Source: Blastococcus sp. CT_GayMR16 (GTDB lineage: Bacteria > Actinomycetota > Actinomycetes > Mycobacteriales > Geodermatophilaceae). Taken from it: DNA of 64,000 nucleotides. The DNA is taken from positions 310,001 to 374,000 of the forward strand of contig NZ_SPQK01000001.1 of the NCBI RefSeq assembly GCF_004570875.1, given 5' to 3'. The notes under the pieces were generated by a model that saw nothing but the letters and a program-made list of their open reading frames with translations, was not told the DNA's origin and ran no database searches. How positions within the stretch are numbered: position 1 is the first letter of the stretch; the number at the start of each line of letters is the position of its first letter. Made by a program: the position numbers and the translations under genes. Positions 57,178 to 64,000 of the stretch are shown here, in pieces.

Positions 57178-57984
57178 GTGAGCGGAACGGTCCGGCCGTC
57201 GGACTCCTGGGCCAGCGGTCTGAGCTACGAGTCCTACGTCGGTCGGTGGAGCCGGCTCGTCGCCGCCGAGTTCGTCGCCCGGCTCGCCGTCGTCCCCGGC
57301 GCCCGGTGGCTCGACGTCGGCTCCGGCACCGGAGCCCTCACCGAGACGGTGCTCGTCTGCTGCGCGCCGGCCGAGGTGGTGGGCGTCGAGCCCTCCGCTC
57401 CCTTCCGCGAGTACGCGGCCGCGCACGTGCCCGATCCGCGCGCCTCCTTCCGGGCGGGTGACGCGCGGGCCCTGCCGGTGGACGACGACACGTTCGACGT
57501 CGTCGTCTCGGGGCTGGTCCTCAACTTCGTCCCGGACCGGTCGGCGGCTCTGGCCGAGATGCGCCGCGCCGCGCGGTCCGGCGGAACGGTCTCCGCCTAT
57601 GTCTGGGACTACCCGGGCGAGATGCAGCTGATGACGCACTTCTGGGCCGCAGCGGTCGCCCTGGACCCGGCCGCGCTGTCGCTCGACGAGGCCGCCCGGT
57701 TCGACTTCTGCCGCCCCGACCCGCTCCGGAGACTGTTCACCGAGGCGGGGCTGCTCGACGTGGACGTCGAGGAGATCGTCGTCCCGACCGACTTCCCGAG
57801 CTTCGACGCGTACTGGACCCCCTTCCTGGGCGGCACGGGGACCGCGCCCACCTACGCGATGTCGCTGGCCGAGGACGAGCGCGCCGCCCTCCGGGACGCG
57901 CTCCGGGCGCGCCTGCCCACCGCCGACGACGGCTCGATCCACCTCACCGCCCGCGCCTGGGCGGTCCGCGGGACGGCGGGCTGA
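57178..57984 (+). CDS. Class I SAM-dependent methyltransferase
   Basis: The 268-residue protein has a Rossmann methyltransferase core: WLDVGSGTGALTETVL (motif I), VVGVEPSAPFREYAA (motif II Glu), GDARALPVDDDTFDVVVSGL (post II) and MRRAARSGGTVSAYVWDYPG. The N-terminus (SYESYVGRWSRLVA) is typical of this family. The substrate is unknown. GGAGG lies five bases before the GTG. It is divergent from the formate transporter gene by 71 bp. Confidence 0.88.
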   Translation: MSGTVRPSDSWASGLSYESYVGRWSRLVAAEFVARLAVVPGARWLDVGSGTGALTETVLVCCAPAEVVGVEPSAPFREYAAAHVPDPRASFRAGDARALPVDDDTFDVVVSGLVLNFVPDRSAALAEMRRAARSGGTVSAYVWDYPGEMQLMTHFWAAAVALDPAALSLDEAARFDFCRPDPLRRLFTEAGLLDVDVEEIVVPTDFPSFDAYWTPFLGGTGTAPTYAMSLAEDERAALRDALRARLPTADDGSIHLTARAWAVRGTAG

Positions 57985-58007
57985 GGTTTCCCGCCGCACC
58001 GCACCGG

Positions 58008-58013
58008 TACTTC
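58008..58013 (+). promoter_or_regulatory. Putative -10 box for the HAD phosphatase gene
   Basis: TACTTC is followed by six bases and the ATG at 58020, without a ribosome-binding site. Confidence 0.4.
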
Positions 58014-58019
58014 CCCGGC

Positions 58020-58667
58020 ATGGCATCGACGGTCGTCTTCGACCTGGACAAGGTCCTGCTCGGCGGCGACGCGTCCACGCTGTTCCTCCATGGGCGGCTC
58101 CGGCAGGCCCCGGGCCGACTGCTCCTCCTGCTGCTCGCGGCCCCGCTGCTGGTGCCCGGCGCGATGCTGCCGCAGCTCCGGCCGCTGGCCGCCCGGGTCA
58201 TGACCCGGATCGCCGTCGGCGGCCGGCGGGAGTCCGACGTCGAGGCGGTCGCCTCGGCGTTCGGTGAGGCCCTGACCCGCAAGCCCGAGGCTGCGGTCGC
58301 CGACGCGATCGCCTGCGTCCGCGAACACCAGCGCACCGGCGACGTGGTCGTCGTCGCCACCGGCTGCGAGGAGACCCTGGCGCGGGGGTTCCTGGCCGCC
58401 ATCGGCCTCGGGGACCTCGACGTGGTCGGCTCCACGGGAGCGCTGTGGCCGCCGCGGGTACGGCGGGCGATGGGCGAGGTGAAGGTGGCCCTGCTGACCG
58501 AGCGCGGCTATCCCCCGCCGTGGCCGGCCGCCTACAGCGACAGCCCGTCGGATCTCCCCCTGTTCGCCGGCACGCCCCGGCCGGTGCTGGTGAACGCCGA
58601 TGAGAAGGCCGCGCGGCAGGTCGAGCGCACCCTGGGCCGCCGTCCGGAGACGCGCACCTGGCGCTGA
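58020..58667 (+). CDS. HAD-superfamily phosphatase (HAD-IB type)
   Basis: The 215-residue protein belongs to the HAD family of PSPase-like (IB) members: the nucleophile motif FDLDKVLLGGDA has Asp8 and Asp10, VVVVATGCEETLARG is motif II, and YSDSPSDLPLF is motif III/IV with two Asp residues. The fourth residue of the DxDxT motif is Val, as in some IB members. It should dephosphorylate a small molecule; the substrate is unknown. The central hydrophobic stretch (RLLLLLLAAPLLVPGAM) may be part of the cap or a membrane-associated helix. Confidence 0.85.
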   Translation: MASTVVFDLDKVLLGGDASTLFLHGRLRQAPGRLLLLLLAAPLLVPGAMLPQLRPLAARVMTRIAVGGRRESDVEAVASAFGEALTRKPEAAVADAIACVREHQRTGDVVVVATGCEETLARGFLAAIGLGDLDVVGSTGALWPPRVRRAMGEVKVALLTERGYPPPWPAAYSDSPSDLPLFAGTPRPVLVNADEKAARQVERTLGRRPETRTWR

Positions 58668-58687
58668 GTCCGGGCCCGCGGAACCCC

Positions 58688-58693
58688 TAGCCT
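58688..58693 (+). promoter_or_regulatory. Putative -10 box of a leaderless promoter
   Basis: TAGCCT is followed by six bases and the ATG at 58700. The hexamer fits TANNNT. Confidence 0.55.
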
Positions 58694-58699
58694 GAGGGG

Positions 58700-59050
58700 A
58701 TGTCAGAGTCGGCCGCCGCTGCGGGTCCCGTCGATCTCGCCGCCCTCGCCGGCGAACTGCTCGGCACGGCGGCCTCCGCGCAGGCGCGACGTGCGGCGCA
58801 CACCCTGGCGCACCCGGTCGACGGTCTCCGCCAGACGGTGATCGCGCTGCTCGCAGGCGCCGAGCTCGGCGAGCACGAGAGCCCCGGACCGGCCAGCCTG
58901 CAGGTGCTGCGCGGCCGGGTCCGGCTGGTCTGGACGGACGCGGCCATGGCCCTCGGCACCGGCGAGATCGCGCCCGTCCCGATGCAGCGGCACTCGCTGC
59001 ACGCCGACGAGGACAGCGTCCTGCTGCTCAGCGTCGCCGTCGAGGTCTGA
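58700..59050 (+). CDS. Small cupin-like protein
   Basis: The 116-residue protein has an N-terminal helical part (VDLAALAGELLGTAASAQAR; AAHTLAHPV) and a C-terminal beta segment that looks like a cupin half-barrel (VIALLAGAELGEHESPGPAS, LQVLRGRVRLVWTDAAM, PVPMQRHSLHADEDS, VLLLSVAVEV). His residues in GEHESP and QRHSLHA could bind a metal. A role is not known; small cupins often bind small ligands or act as regulators. The gene appears leaderless. Confidence 0.65.
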   Translation: MSESAAAAGPVDLAALAGELLGTAASAQARRAAHTLAHPVDGLRQTVIALLAGAELGEHESPGPASLQVLRGRVRLVWTDAAMALGTGEIAPVPMQRHSLHADEDSVLLLSVAVEV

Positions 59051-59060
59051 GCCGCCTGGC

Positions 59061-59066
59061 TAGCCT
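59061..59066 (+). promoter_or_regulatory. Putative -10 box of a leaderless promoter
   Basis: TAGCCT, identical to the box 373 bp upstream, is followed by six bases and the GTG at 59073. Confidence 0.55.
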
Positions 59067-59072
59067 CGGCCC

Positions 59073-59489
59073 GTGGGTCTCTTCGGGAAGTTCAGCTACA
59101 GCGGCGGCCGATGGAGCACCGCCGGCCCCACGGCCGTGCCGTTCCTCCTGATCGACGTGCACGACAGCGACGTCGCCACGGTGGACTACCGCGCCGCCGA
59201 CGCGACGGGTGGACGCTTCTTCCTCGGCTACGAGCAGCGCATCTACTTCGACGAACCCGACGCGACCGATCCGGTCGACGTCCGCGCCGAGTCGGAGGGC
59301 TTCGCCCAGTGGCTGCTGCAGGCCGAGGGTCGGCAGGTCGATCCGGCCGCGGTGCAGGAACTGATGGCCTCACCGGACGGCGCCCCGCCCGAGGACGAGG
59401 TCGTCGAGGAGACCGTCGACCGACTGGTCGCACTCGCCGGCCTGCCCCCGCTCACCTGGCCCACGGACGACGACGCGCCACCGGGCTGA
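59073..59489 (+). CDS. Conserved hypothetical protein
   Basis: The 138-residue protein has a beta-rich N-terminal part (GLFGKFSYSGGRWSTAGP, FLLIDVHDSDVATVDYRA, GGRFFLGYEQRIYFDEP) and an acidic helical C-terminal part (DEVVEETVDRLVALAGLPPL). I do not recognise the family. No membrane segment or signal peptide is present. It is likely cytoplasmic and is between the cupin-like gene and a zinc-type oxidoreductase gene, all on the same strand but each with its own start signal. Confidence 0.6.
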   Translation: MGLFGKFSYSGGRWSTAGPTAVPFLLIDVHDSDVATVDYRAADATGGRFFLGYEQRIYFDEPDATDPVDVRAESEGFAQWLLQAEGRQVDPAAVQELMASPDGAPPEDEVVEETVDRLVALAGLPPLTWPTDDDAPPG

Positions 59490-59521
59490 GTGGCCGGACG
59501 CCGCCCGGGTAGGGCCTTCCC

Positions 59522-60535
59522 GTGCGAGCGATCTCCTACCGCCGATCCGGCGGGCCCGACGTCCTGGAACTCGTCGACCGGCCCGACCCGGACCCCGGTC
59601 CGGGCGAGGTGCGCGTCCGCGTCGCGTTCTCCGGGGTGAACCCGACCGACTGGAAGTCGCGGAGCAACGCCGAGCCGGGTCCGGACGGGCAGATCCCGAA
59701 CCAGGACGGCGCGGGCACGATCGACGCGGTCGGCCAGGGCGTGGACCCGGTGCTCGTCGGCGAGCGCGTCTGGATCTGGGAGGCCGCCTACCAGCGCCCC
59801 TTCGGGACAGCCGCCGAGTACACCGTCGTCCCGGCGCGGCAGACGGTCCTCCTCGGCGCCGAACCGTCCTTCGAACTGGGGGCCGCGCTCGGCATCCCGT
59901 TCCTCACCGCGCACCGCTGCCTGACGGTCGCCGAGTCGCTCCCCGACCGGATCGGTCCGGGCTCCCTCTCCGGGCACACGGTCCTGGTGCAGGGCGGCGC
60001 GGGGGCGGTCGGCAACGCGGCGATCCAGCTCGCCCGCTGGGCCGACGCGACGGTCGTTGCCACCGTCAGCAGTCCCGACAAGGCCCAGCTGGCGGCCGCG
60101 GCCGGGGCCGACCACGTCGTCGACTACCGGCAGCAGGACGTCGTCGCCGAGGTCCGCCGGATCGCGCCGAAGGGGGTCGACGCGATCGTGGAGGTGTCGG
60201 CCGCGGTGAACTCCGGCATCGACGCGCAGGTGATCGCGATGCACGGCGCCGTCGCGATGTACGCCGACGACGGCGGCGCCGAGGTGACGATCCCGGTGCG
60301 CCTGCAGATGCGACCCAATGCCCGCTGGCAGTTCGTGCTGGTCTACACCGAGCCGGCGCGGGCCAAGGCCCTCGCCGTCGAGGACGTCAACGCCGCCGTG
60401 CTCGACGGTGCGGTCCGCGTCGGCCGGGAGTCGGGCCTGCCGCTGCACGTGTTCCCGCTCGCGCAGACGGCCGCCGCACACCAGGCGGTGCAGGACGGCG
60501 CCGTCGGCAAGGTGCTCGTCGACGTCACCGCCTGA
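59522..60535 (+). CDS. NADPH:quinone reductase-like zinc-type alcohol dehydrogenase (MDR family)
   Basis: The 337-residue protein is a medium-chain reductase of the quinone oxidoreductase type: RAISYRRSGGPDVLELVDRP, VRVAFSGVNPTDWKSRS, NQDGAGTIDAVGQGVD, AEYTVVPARQTVLLG and the nucleotide loop LVQGGAGAVGNAAIQLARWA, with VVDYRQQDVVAEV. No zinc-binding cysteines are seen, so it is a zinc-free quinone reductase-like enzyme that uses NADPH. The GTG start has TAGGGC five bases upstream. The stop overlaps the convergent GNAT gene. Confidence 0.9.
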   Translation: MRAISYRRSGGPDVLELVDRPDPDPGPGEVRVRVAFSGVNPTDWKSRSNAEPGPDGQIPNQDGAGTIDAVGQGVDPVLVGERVWIWEAAYQRPFGTAAEYTVVPARQTVLLGAEPSFELGAALGIPFLTAHRCLTVAESLPDRIGPGSLSGHTVLVQGGAGAVGNAAIQLARWADATVVATVSSPDKAQLAAAAGADHVVDYRQQDVVAEVRRIAPKGVDAIVEVSAAVNSGIDAQVIAMHGAVAMYADDGGAEVTIPVRLQMRPNARWQFVLVYTEPARAKALAVEDVNAAVLDGAVRVGRESGLPLHVFPLAQTAAAHQAVQDGAVGKVLVDVTA

Positions 60536-61190
60536 TCGGGCCGGCGGCGTCCGACGGGGTCATCGCGGGCATGACCTCCGACAGCGGCGCCATCCGCGCG
60601 GCGACCGCGGCGTGCAGCCCGTTCCGCCACTCCTCGCCGAGCTCCGTCCGGCGCCCGTCACCGTGCAGGTGCGGCAGTCCGCGAGCGGCCTGCATCCCGA
60701 AGACCGCGCGGCTCAGCTTGTTGCCCACCCCGCGGCGCCGGTGGTCGGGGGTCACGTAGATCTGGTGGACCAGCCCGGTGCCCGGCCACCAGCGCAGGGC
60801 CCCCACCTGACTCCCCCCGTCCACGCCCTCGCGGCGGGCCCGGGCGGCGTCGAGCAGCGTGCCGTCGGGAAAGCGCGGATCGGAGAAGGCCACGACGGTC
60901 GACGCCGCCGGGCGGGCGGCCGGTTCCGGCAGCTCCACGTACCAGAGCAACGGCGCTCCGGGCAGGGCGACCTCCACGCGGTGCACGCGCGAGCCGTCGA
61001 CGTCGGCCTGCACCGCGATCCGCCAGTCCCTCGGACGACGGCCGCCCGGCAACTGCACCACCGTGTGTGCGGGGAACTCCGCGGACAGGACGGCCACGAG
61101 CGTGTGCCGGGCCGGGGTGCCCGGCTCCCCCGGTGCAGGGAGCCGGGCCCACCACGGGTCCAGCAGGAGGTCAGGCGCGGCGACGGGCAT
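60525..61190 (-). CDS. GNAT-like N-acetyltransferase domain protein
   Basis: The 221-residue protein has an N-terminal region of unknown fold (DLLLDPWWARLPAPGEPGTP; VVQLPGGRRPRDWRIAVQAD) and a C-terminal GNAT-type motif (LVHQIYVTPDHRRRGVGNKL, the acetyl-CoA loop R-R-x-G-x-G). It should transfer an acetyl group, but the substrate is unknown. The ATG lies inside the last 20 bp of the upstream surface protein gene, so the two are coupled. The tail to tail overlap with the quinone reductase gene is 11 bp. Confidence 0.75.
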   Translation of the reverse strand: MPVAAPDLLLDPWWARLPAPGEPGTPARHTLVAVLSAEFPAHTVVQLPGGRRPRDWRIAVQADVDGSRVHRVEVALPGAPLLWYVELPEPAARPAASTVVAFSDPRFPDGTLLDAARARREGVDGGSQVGALRWWPGTGLVHQIYVTPDHRRRGVGNKLSRAVFGMQAARGLPHLHGDGRRTELGEEWRNGLHAAVAARMAPLSEVMPAMTPSDAAGPIRR

Positions 61191-62463
61191 GACGCCGGAC
61201 GAGCCCGATGCCGACGAGGATCGCGGTCAGGAACACTCCGCCCAGGGCCATCGCCAGGCCCCTGTCGGGAAGGTTGCTGCTGACCGTGGTCAGCGCGGGC
61301 GCCGCGGGACCACCCGCCAGCGGCGCCGTCGTGGGCTCCGTGGCGCCGGACCGGTCGAAGCTGGCCGTCGCCGACGGGGCAGCCGGCGCGAGGGGCTCGG
61401 GCGTGATCGGTTCGACCGGCGCGGCCGCCCGCCCGGGCCGCCCCGGAGCCGGCGACCCGATGCCGGCCGGCGCCGCGACGGGTGCGGGAACCGGCACGGT
61501 CGGGGTGGTGCCGACGGGGGTGACCGGTGCCGGGCCGCCGATGGGCGTGAGCAGCCGCGGAGCCAGGGACGCGGGCAGCGTGCCGGTCGACGGCGCGATC
61601 TCGATGCCCGACGTCTCGGCGTCGGCCTGGTAGCCGTCCACCGTGCTGACAGGTGCCAGGACATAGCTGGTGTCGGGCGCGAACCATCCGGAGAACGTCA
61701 GGCTGCCGTCGGCGGCACTGGTCGCCCGGATCTCCTGCCGGGCCGGGGCGGTCGCGGAGGCCGCGGCGTCCCCGGAGGCCGCGTAGGCGAAGCCCGGGCC
61801 GGTGAGCGCGTAGCCGGCGCCTGCGATCGGTGCTCCGGTGACCGCGTCCTCGACGATCGTCACGACCGGGGTCCGGAAGGTCGGGTCGTTGACGACCGTC
61901 TCGAACGAGTCGCCGCCGCAGGTCCCGAAGAAGCCGTCGAGAAAGCTGCAGACGTGCACCGAGCCCGTGCCGGTGGCGCCCGCCAGCCCCACGGCGTGCG
62001 CGGTCTGCGTCACCGAGTAGGTGCTCGGCGGCACGTCCCCGCCGGTGTCGTTACTCGTGACGGAGCAGGAGCCGGTCGGGCCGGTCGTGCAGTCGAACGT
62101 CTGGCCGTTGCCGGTCAGCGTGAACACCGCGCCCGACAGGTCCAGCCCGGCCGGGGCGGCTCCGGTGGTCGCGTCGTAGTCGACCTGGAAGCCGACGGTC
62201 TTCCCGCGGCCGAAGAACCCCTCGATGGACGACGCGGCTCGTGCCACGTCGGGCGCCGGCACGTCGGGGTTCAGCACCGGCGCCGAGTCGGGAACGCCGT
62301 CGAGGTCGGCCTCCGGGGCGGGTGGGGCCAGGTCCGCCTCGTCGTCCGCGACCGCGACGGAACCGCCCGACGCGGTCAGGGCGAGCAGTCCGACGCCGAC
62401 CAACGGGCCGCGGACGAGCGCGCGCCTGCGGGGCACAGGAGTGGGGCGAGGAGGGGCGAGCAT
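61171..62463 (-). CDS. Cell-surface protein with prealbumin-like (SpaA-type) repeats and C-terminal membrane anchor
   Basis: The 430-residue protein has a signal peptide (RRRALVRGPLVGVGLLALTA, then AVA-DDEADLAPP), several SpaA/prealbumin-like beta modules (KTVGFQVDYDATTGAAPAGL, AVFTLTGNGQTFDCTTGPTG, VVTIVEDAVTGAPIAGAGYA, SLTFSGWFAPDTSYVLA), a long Pro/Ala/Thr-rich stalk and a terminal hydrophobic segment with Arg-rich end (LAMALGGVFLTAILVGIGLV, RRHARRRA). The residues before the anchor read NLPDRG, which resembles a sortase motif LPxxG but lacks the usual Thr. It is likely a surface adhesin or pilin-like protein. The ATG has GGAG eight bases upstream. Confidence 0.82.
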   Translation of the reverse strand: MLAPPRPTPVPRRRALVRGPLVGVGLLALTASGGSVAVADDEADLAPPAPEADLDGVPDSAPVLNPDVPAPDVARAASSIEGFFGRGKTVGFQVDYDATTGAAPAGLDLSGAVFTLTGNGQTFDCTTGPTGSCSVTSNDTGGDVPPSTYSVTQTAHAVGLAGATGTGSVHVCSFLDGFFGTCGGDSFETVVNDPTFRTPVVTIVEDAVTGAPIAGAGYALTGPGFAYAASGDAAASATAPARQEIRATSAADGSLTFSGWFAPDTSYVLAPVSTVDGYQADAETSGIEIAPSTGTLPASLAPRLLTPIGGPAPVTPVGTTPTVPVPAPVAAPAGIGSPAPGRPGRAAAPVEPITPEPLAPAAPSATASFDRSGATEPTTAPLAGGPAAPALTTVSSNLPDRGLAMALGGVFLTAILVGIGLVRRHARRRA

Positions 62464-62780
62464 CACGGGGCTCCAGCGGTCTCCCGCCGACCGTCGTCGA
62501 GAGCCGGAGCGGACTGTGGCCGACCGCTGGTCCGCCGTCCCTTCCCGTCGGCGAACGCGCCGGGACGATCGGGAGCCGTTATCCCAGGACCACCGCGCGA
62601 CGCGCGAGCCCCATCTGCGCATCCGACCCCTACCTGACCAGCGCATTTCCGATTCTGAGACGATCCGTTGGGCGTCCCGCTCCCATGCGCGCACAAGCGG
62701 GGACGCCCGACGGCGAAAACCCTGTCGGGTTCGCCCGAGCCGGCGAACCGTGCCCGCGACGGCCCGGAGGTGACGAACCG
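62464..62780. other. Intergenic region between the surface protein and cyclase genes
   Basis: This 317-bp divergent gap holds no gene that I can support. It contains a perfect 8-bp inverted repeat, GGTTCGCC (62728-62735) and GGCGAACC (62742-62749) with spacer CGAGCC, and should hold the promoters for both genes. Otherwise nothing is seen. Confidence 0.5.
62728..62749. promoter_or_regulatory. Inverted repeat in the cyclase upstream region
   Basis: GGTTCGCC and GGCGAACC form a perfect 8-bp repeat around CGAGCC, 31 bp before the GTG at 62781. It could be an operator or a hairpin in the leader. Confidence 0.4.
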
Positions 62781-63982
62781 GTGGGGAAGCAGCACACCCT
62801 GGAGGGTCGGCAGGTCGGCGACCGCACGCTGCGCCCGCTGGCTGTGTCCGCCCTCGTCGTGGCGCTGGTCCTGCCACTGATCGGGCTGCTCTCCCTGGCG
62901 CGGATCGACTACGACCAGTGGCACTGGACGAACGCGCCCCTCCACTTCGTCCTGTTCCTCACCGTCGGTGCGACCGCCGCCAGCCTGTCGCTGGTGACCG
63001 GGGAGGCGGCCCGGCGTCGCGGTGACGCACGGGTGCTGCTGCTCTCGCTGGGCTTCCTGTCGACCAGCGGCTTCATGGCCCTGCACGCCATCGGCACCGC
63101 CGGCGTCCTCGTGCGGGCGTCCCTGCCGGGCCTCACGATCGCCATCTCGGCGGGCCTCCTGCTGGCCGCGGTGTTCGCGCTGCTGGCCGCCCTGGTCGAC
63201 GTCGGCCCGAGCGTGGGACCCCTCGTCATCCGGGCCCGACGCTGGCTGTACGCGTGTTGGTCATCAGCGTCGGCACCTGCTTCGTCCTCCTGGCCGAGGC
63301 CCTCGTGGGCGTCGCCTTCGCCGGGGAGATGAAGTGGCACTCCGCCTGGTGGGAGTGGCACGCACTGATCGTGGCGGCCTACCTGATCGTCTTCGCCGCC
63401 GCCGCGAATGGCGCGACGAGCGGTTCCGCGAGCTCTACCTCCCCACCACGCGCGAACACCGCGAAGAGGTCTCGGTGCTCATCGGTGACCTGGCCGGCTT
63501 CACGACCTTCACCGAGGCGAACGACCCCTCCGAGGTGGCAGCGATGCTGCGGGCCTACTACGAGGTCGCGGCGCCCTGCATCAGCCGACGCTTCGGGGGT
63601 GAGGTGAAGAAGTTCATGGGCGACGGCATCTTCGCCACCTTCAACCGGCGCGGCGACCAGCCCGACCACGCGGAACGGGCGGTGCGCGCCGCAGCGGCTC
63701 TGCAGGCGGAGGTCCACCGAGACGGGCGGCGCGGGCTACGTCGCCTATCCGGCGGTCGGCGACCCGGTCAACGTCGCGGACCGTCTGCAGGCGGCCGCAC
63801 CGGTCGGCAGGGTGCTGATCGGCGCTGAGATCCGCCGCCGGCTGCCGGCGGGCGCCGCAGTGGAACCGGTGCCGGGTCTCGTCGTCAAGGGCAAGGACAC
63901 CCCGGTCGACGCCTACCTGCTGACCGCCACGGACGCGCTGGCGGACCGCCGTCTCAGCCGACCCCGAGGTCGCGGGCGATGA
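62781..63982 (+). pseudogene. Class III adenylate/guanylate cyclase with N-terminal membrane domain, broken by frameshifts
   Basis: From the GTG at 62781, preceded by GGAGG ten bases upstream, the frame encodes hydrophobic segments (ALVVALVLPLIGLLSLARID, LHFVLFLTVGATAASL, TIAISAGLLLAAVFALLAAL) and then shifts at about 63254 and again at about 63406. Each of these is explained by one missing G. The cyclase core follows in the third frame: EVSVLIGDLAGFTTF and KKFMGDGIFATF carry the two metal-binding Asp residues. After about 63718 a further shift occurs, with loss of roughly 25-30 codons that normally hold the GVNTG region. The end (AVGDPVNVADRLQAAAP, then VVKGKDTPVDAYLL) runs to TGA at 63980. 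It may be a pseudogene or contain sequence errors. Confidence 0.75.
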
Positions 63983-64000
63983 GCATCCGCTGGACCTCGC
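63954..64000 (-). CDS. Acyl-CoA dehydrogenase, C-terminal fragment
   Basis: The last 14 residues (EVQRMLIARDLGVG) and the stop codon (63954-63956) of a minus-strand gene are visible before the window ends. The pattern Glu-x-Gln-Arg-x-x-Ile-Ala-Arg-x-Leu-Gly is the usual end of acyl-CoA dehydrogenases. The fragment is short, so the call is limited. It overlaps the end of the cyclase pseudogene by about 29 bp. Confidence 0.6.
   Translation of the reverse strand, partial: EVQRMLIARDLGVG

Noticed and set aside
62100-62330. Plus-strand Asp/Arg-rich frame opposite the surface protein signal peptide
   Set aside because: Antisense frame; the minus-strand protein has a signal peptide and repeats.

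Overview
This window comes from a high-GC actinobacterium. The GC content is very high, GTG starts are common, stop/start overlaps of the GTGA and ATGA type are frequent, and the gene set is actinobacterial: FO synthase for F420, a mycothiol-type DsbA-like nitroreductase, a group II truncated haemoglobin O, DUF5130 and an SCO6745-family protein. The overall look fits Geodermatophilaceae (Blastococcus, Geodermatophilus, Modestobacter), but that placement is an inference from style and not from a marker gene. The window is mostly chromosomal housekeeping. I see no integrase, insertion sequence, prophage, CRISPR array or rRNA operon.

Layout. 1-5.1 kb: tail of an unidentified gene, an ECF sigma factor with a VOC protein, a NarL-type two-component pair and an Eis-like acetyltransferase. 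5.1-22.3 kb: a block whose backbone (rpiB, DsbA-like protein, pepN, DUF5130, small membrane protein, HNH protein, glbO, aglA) follows the order I remember for Mycobacterium tuberculosis Rv2465c-Rv2471, interrupted by DUF429, SDR, amidase/kynureninase, prolyl oligopeptidase, MscS and MFS genes. 22.3-24.8 kb: a biotin-type ECF transporter (bioY, ATPase, T component) and a MOSC protein. 24.8-30.1 kb: a thioesterase / short acyl-CoA ligase / thiolase operon, ettA, an ssb paralogue and tRNA-Arg(UCU); the thioesterase-ettA-ssb order again resembles Rv2475c-Rv2478c. 30.2-33.2 kb: a secreted lytic transglycosylase facing a SipW-type secreted protein across a perfect 22-bp hairpin.

33-37 kb: de novo NAD synthesis, nadA-nadB-nadC, divergent from an NrtR-like Nudix/winged-helix regulator with a candidate palindromic operator between them. 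37-46.5 kb: an LLM flavin oxidoreductase, a secreted protein, a PAS-GGDEF-EAL protein, uridine phosphorylase, a transglutaminase-like protein, a pyridine nucleotide-disulfide oxidoreductase coupled to NAD kinase, a flavin reductase and a Tat/lipoprotein intradiol dioxygenase. 46.8-50.2 kb: an ECF sigma factor with its anti-sigma protein, then an ABC ATPase/permease pair. 50.3-57 kb: a RibD-C-type reductase, FO synthase, a self-regulated HTH/MFS pair with a perfect operator, a hydrolase and a formate/nitrite transporter. 57-64 kb: small metabolic genes, a GNAT protein, a surface-anchored repeat protein, a broken class III nucleotidyl cyclase and the last codons of an acyl-CoA dehydrogenase.

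The most unusual points are an mscS gene whose pore-lining helix is replaced in frame by a GC-rich palindromic element, a cyclase gene with several frameshifts, the NrtR/nadABC control region, a recurrent leaderless-promoter signature (a -10 box 6-8 nt before the start codon) including three divergent gene pairs only 26-38 bp apart, and a CPWA (instead of CPWC) active site in the DsbA-like nitroreductase. I found no clear candidate for an entirely new multi-gene system. All identifications rest on reading the sequence and on family knowledge; no database search was run.
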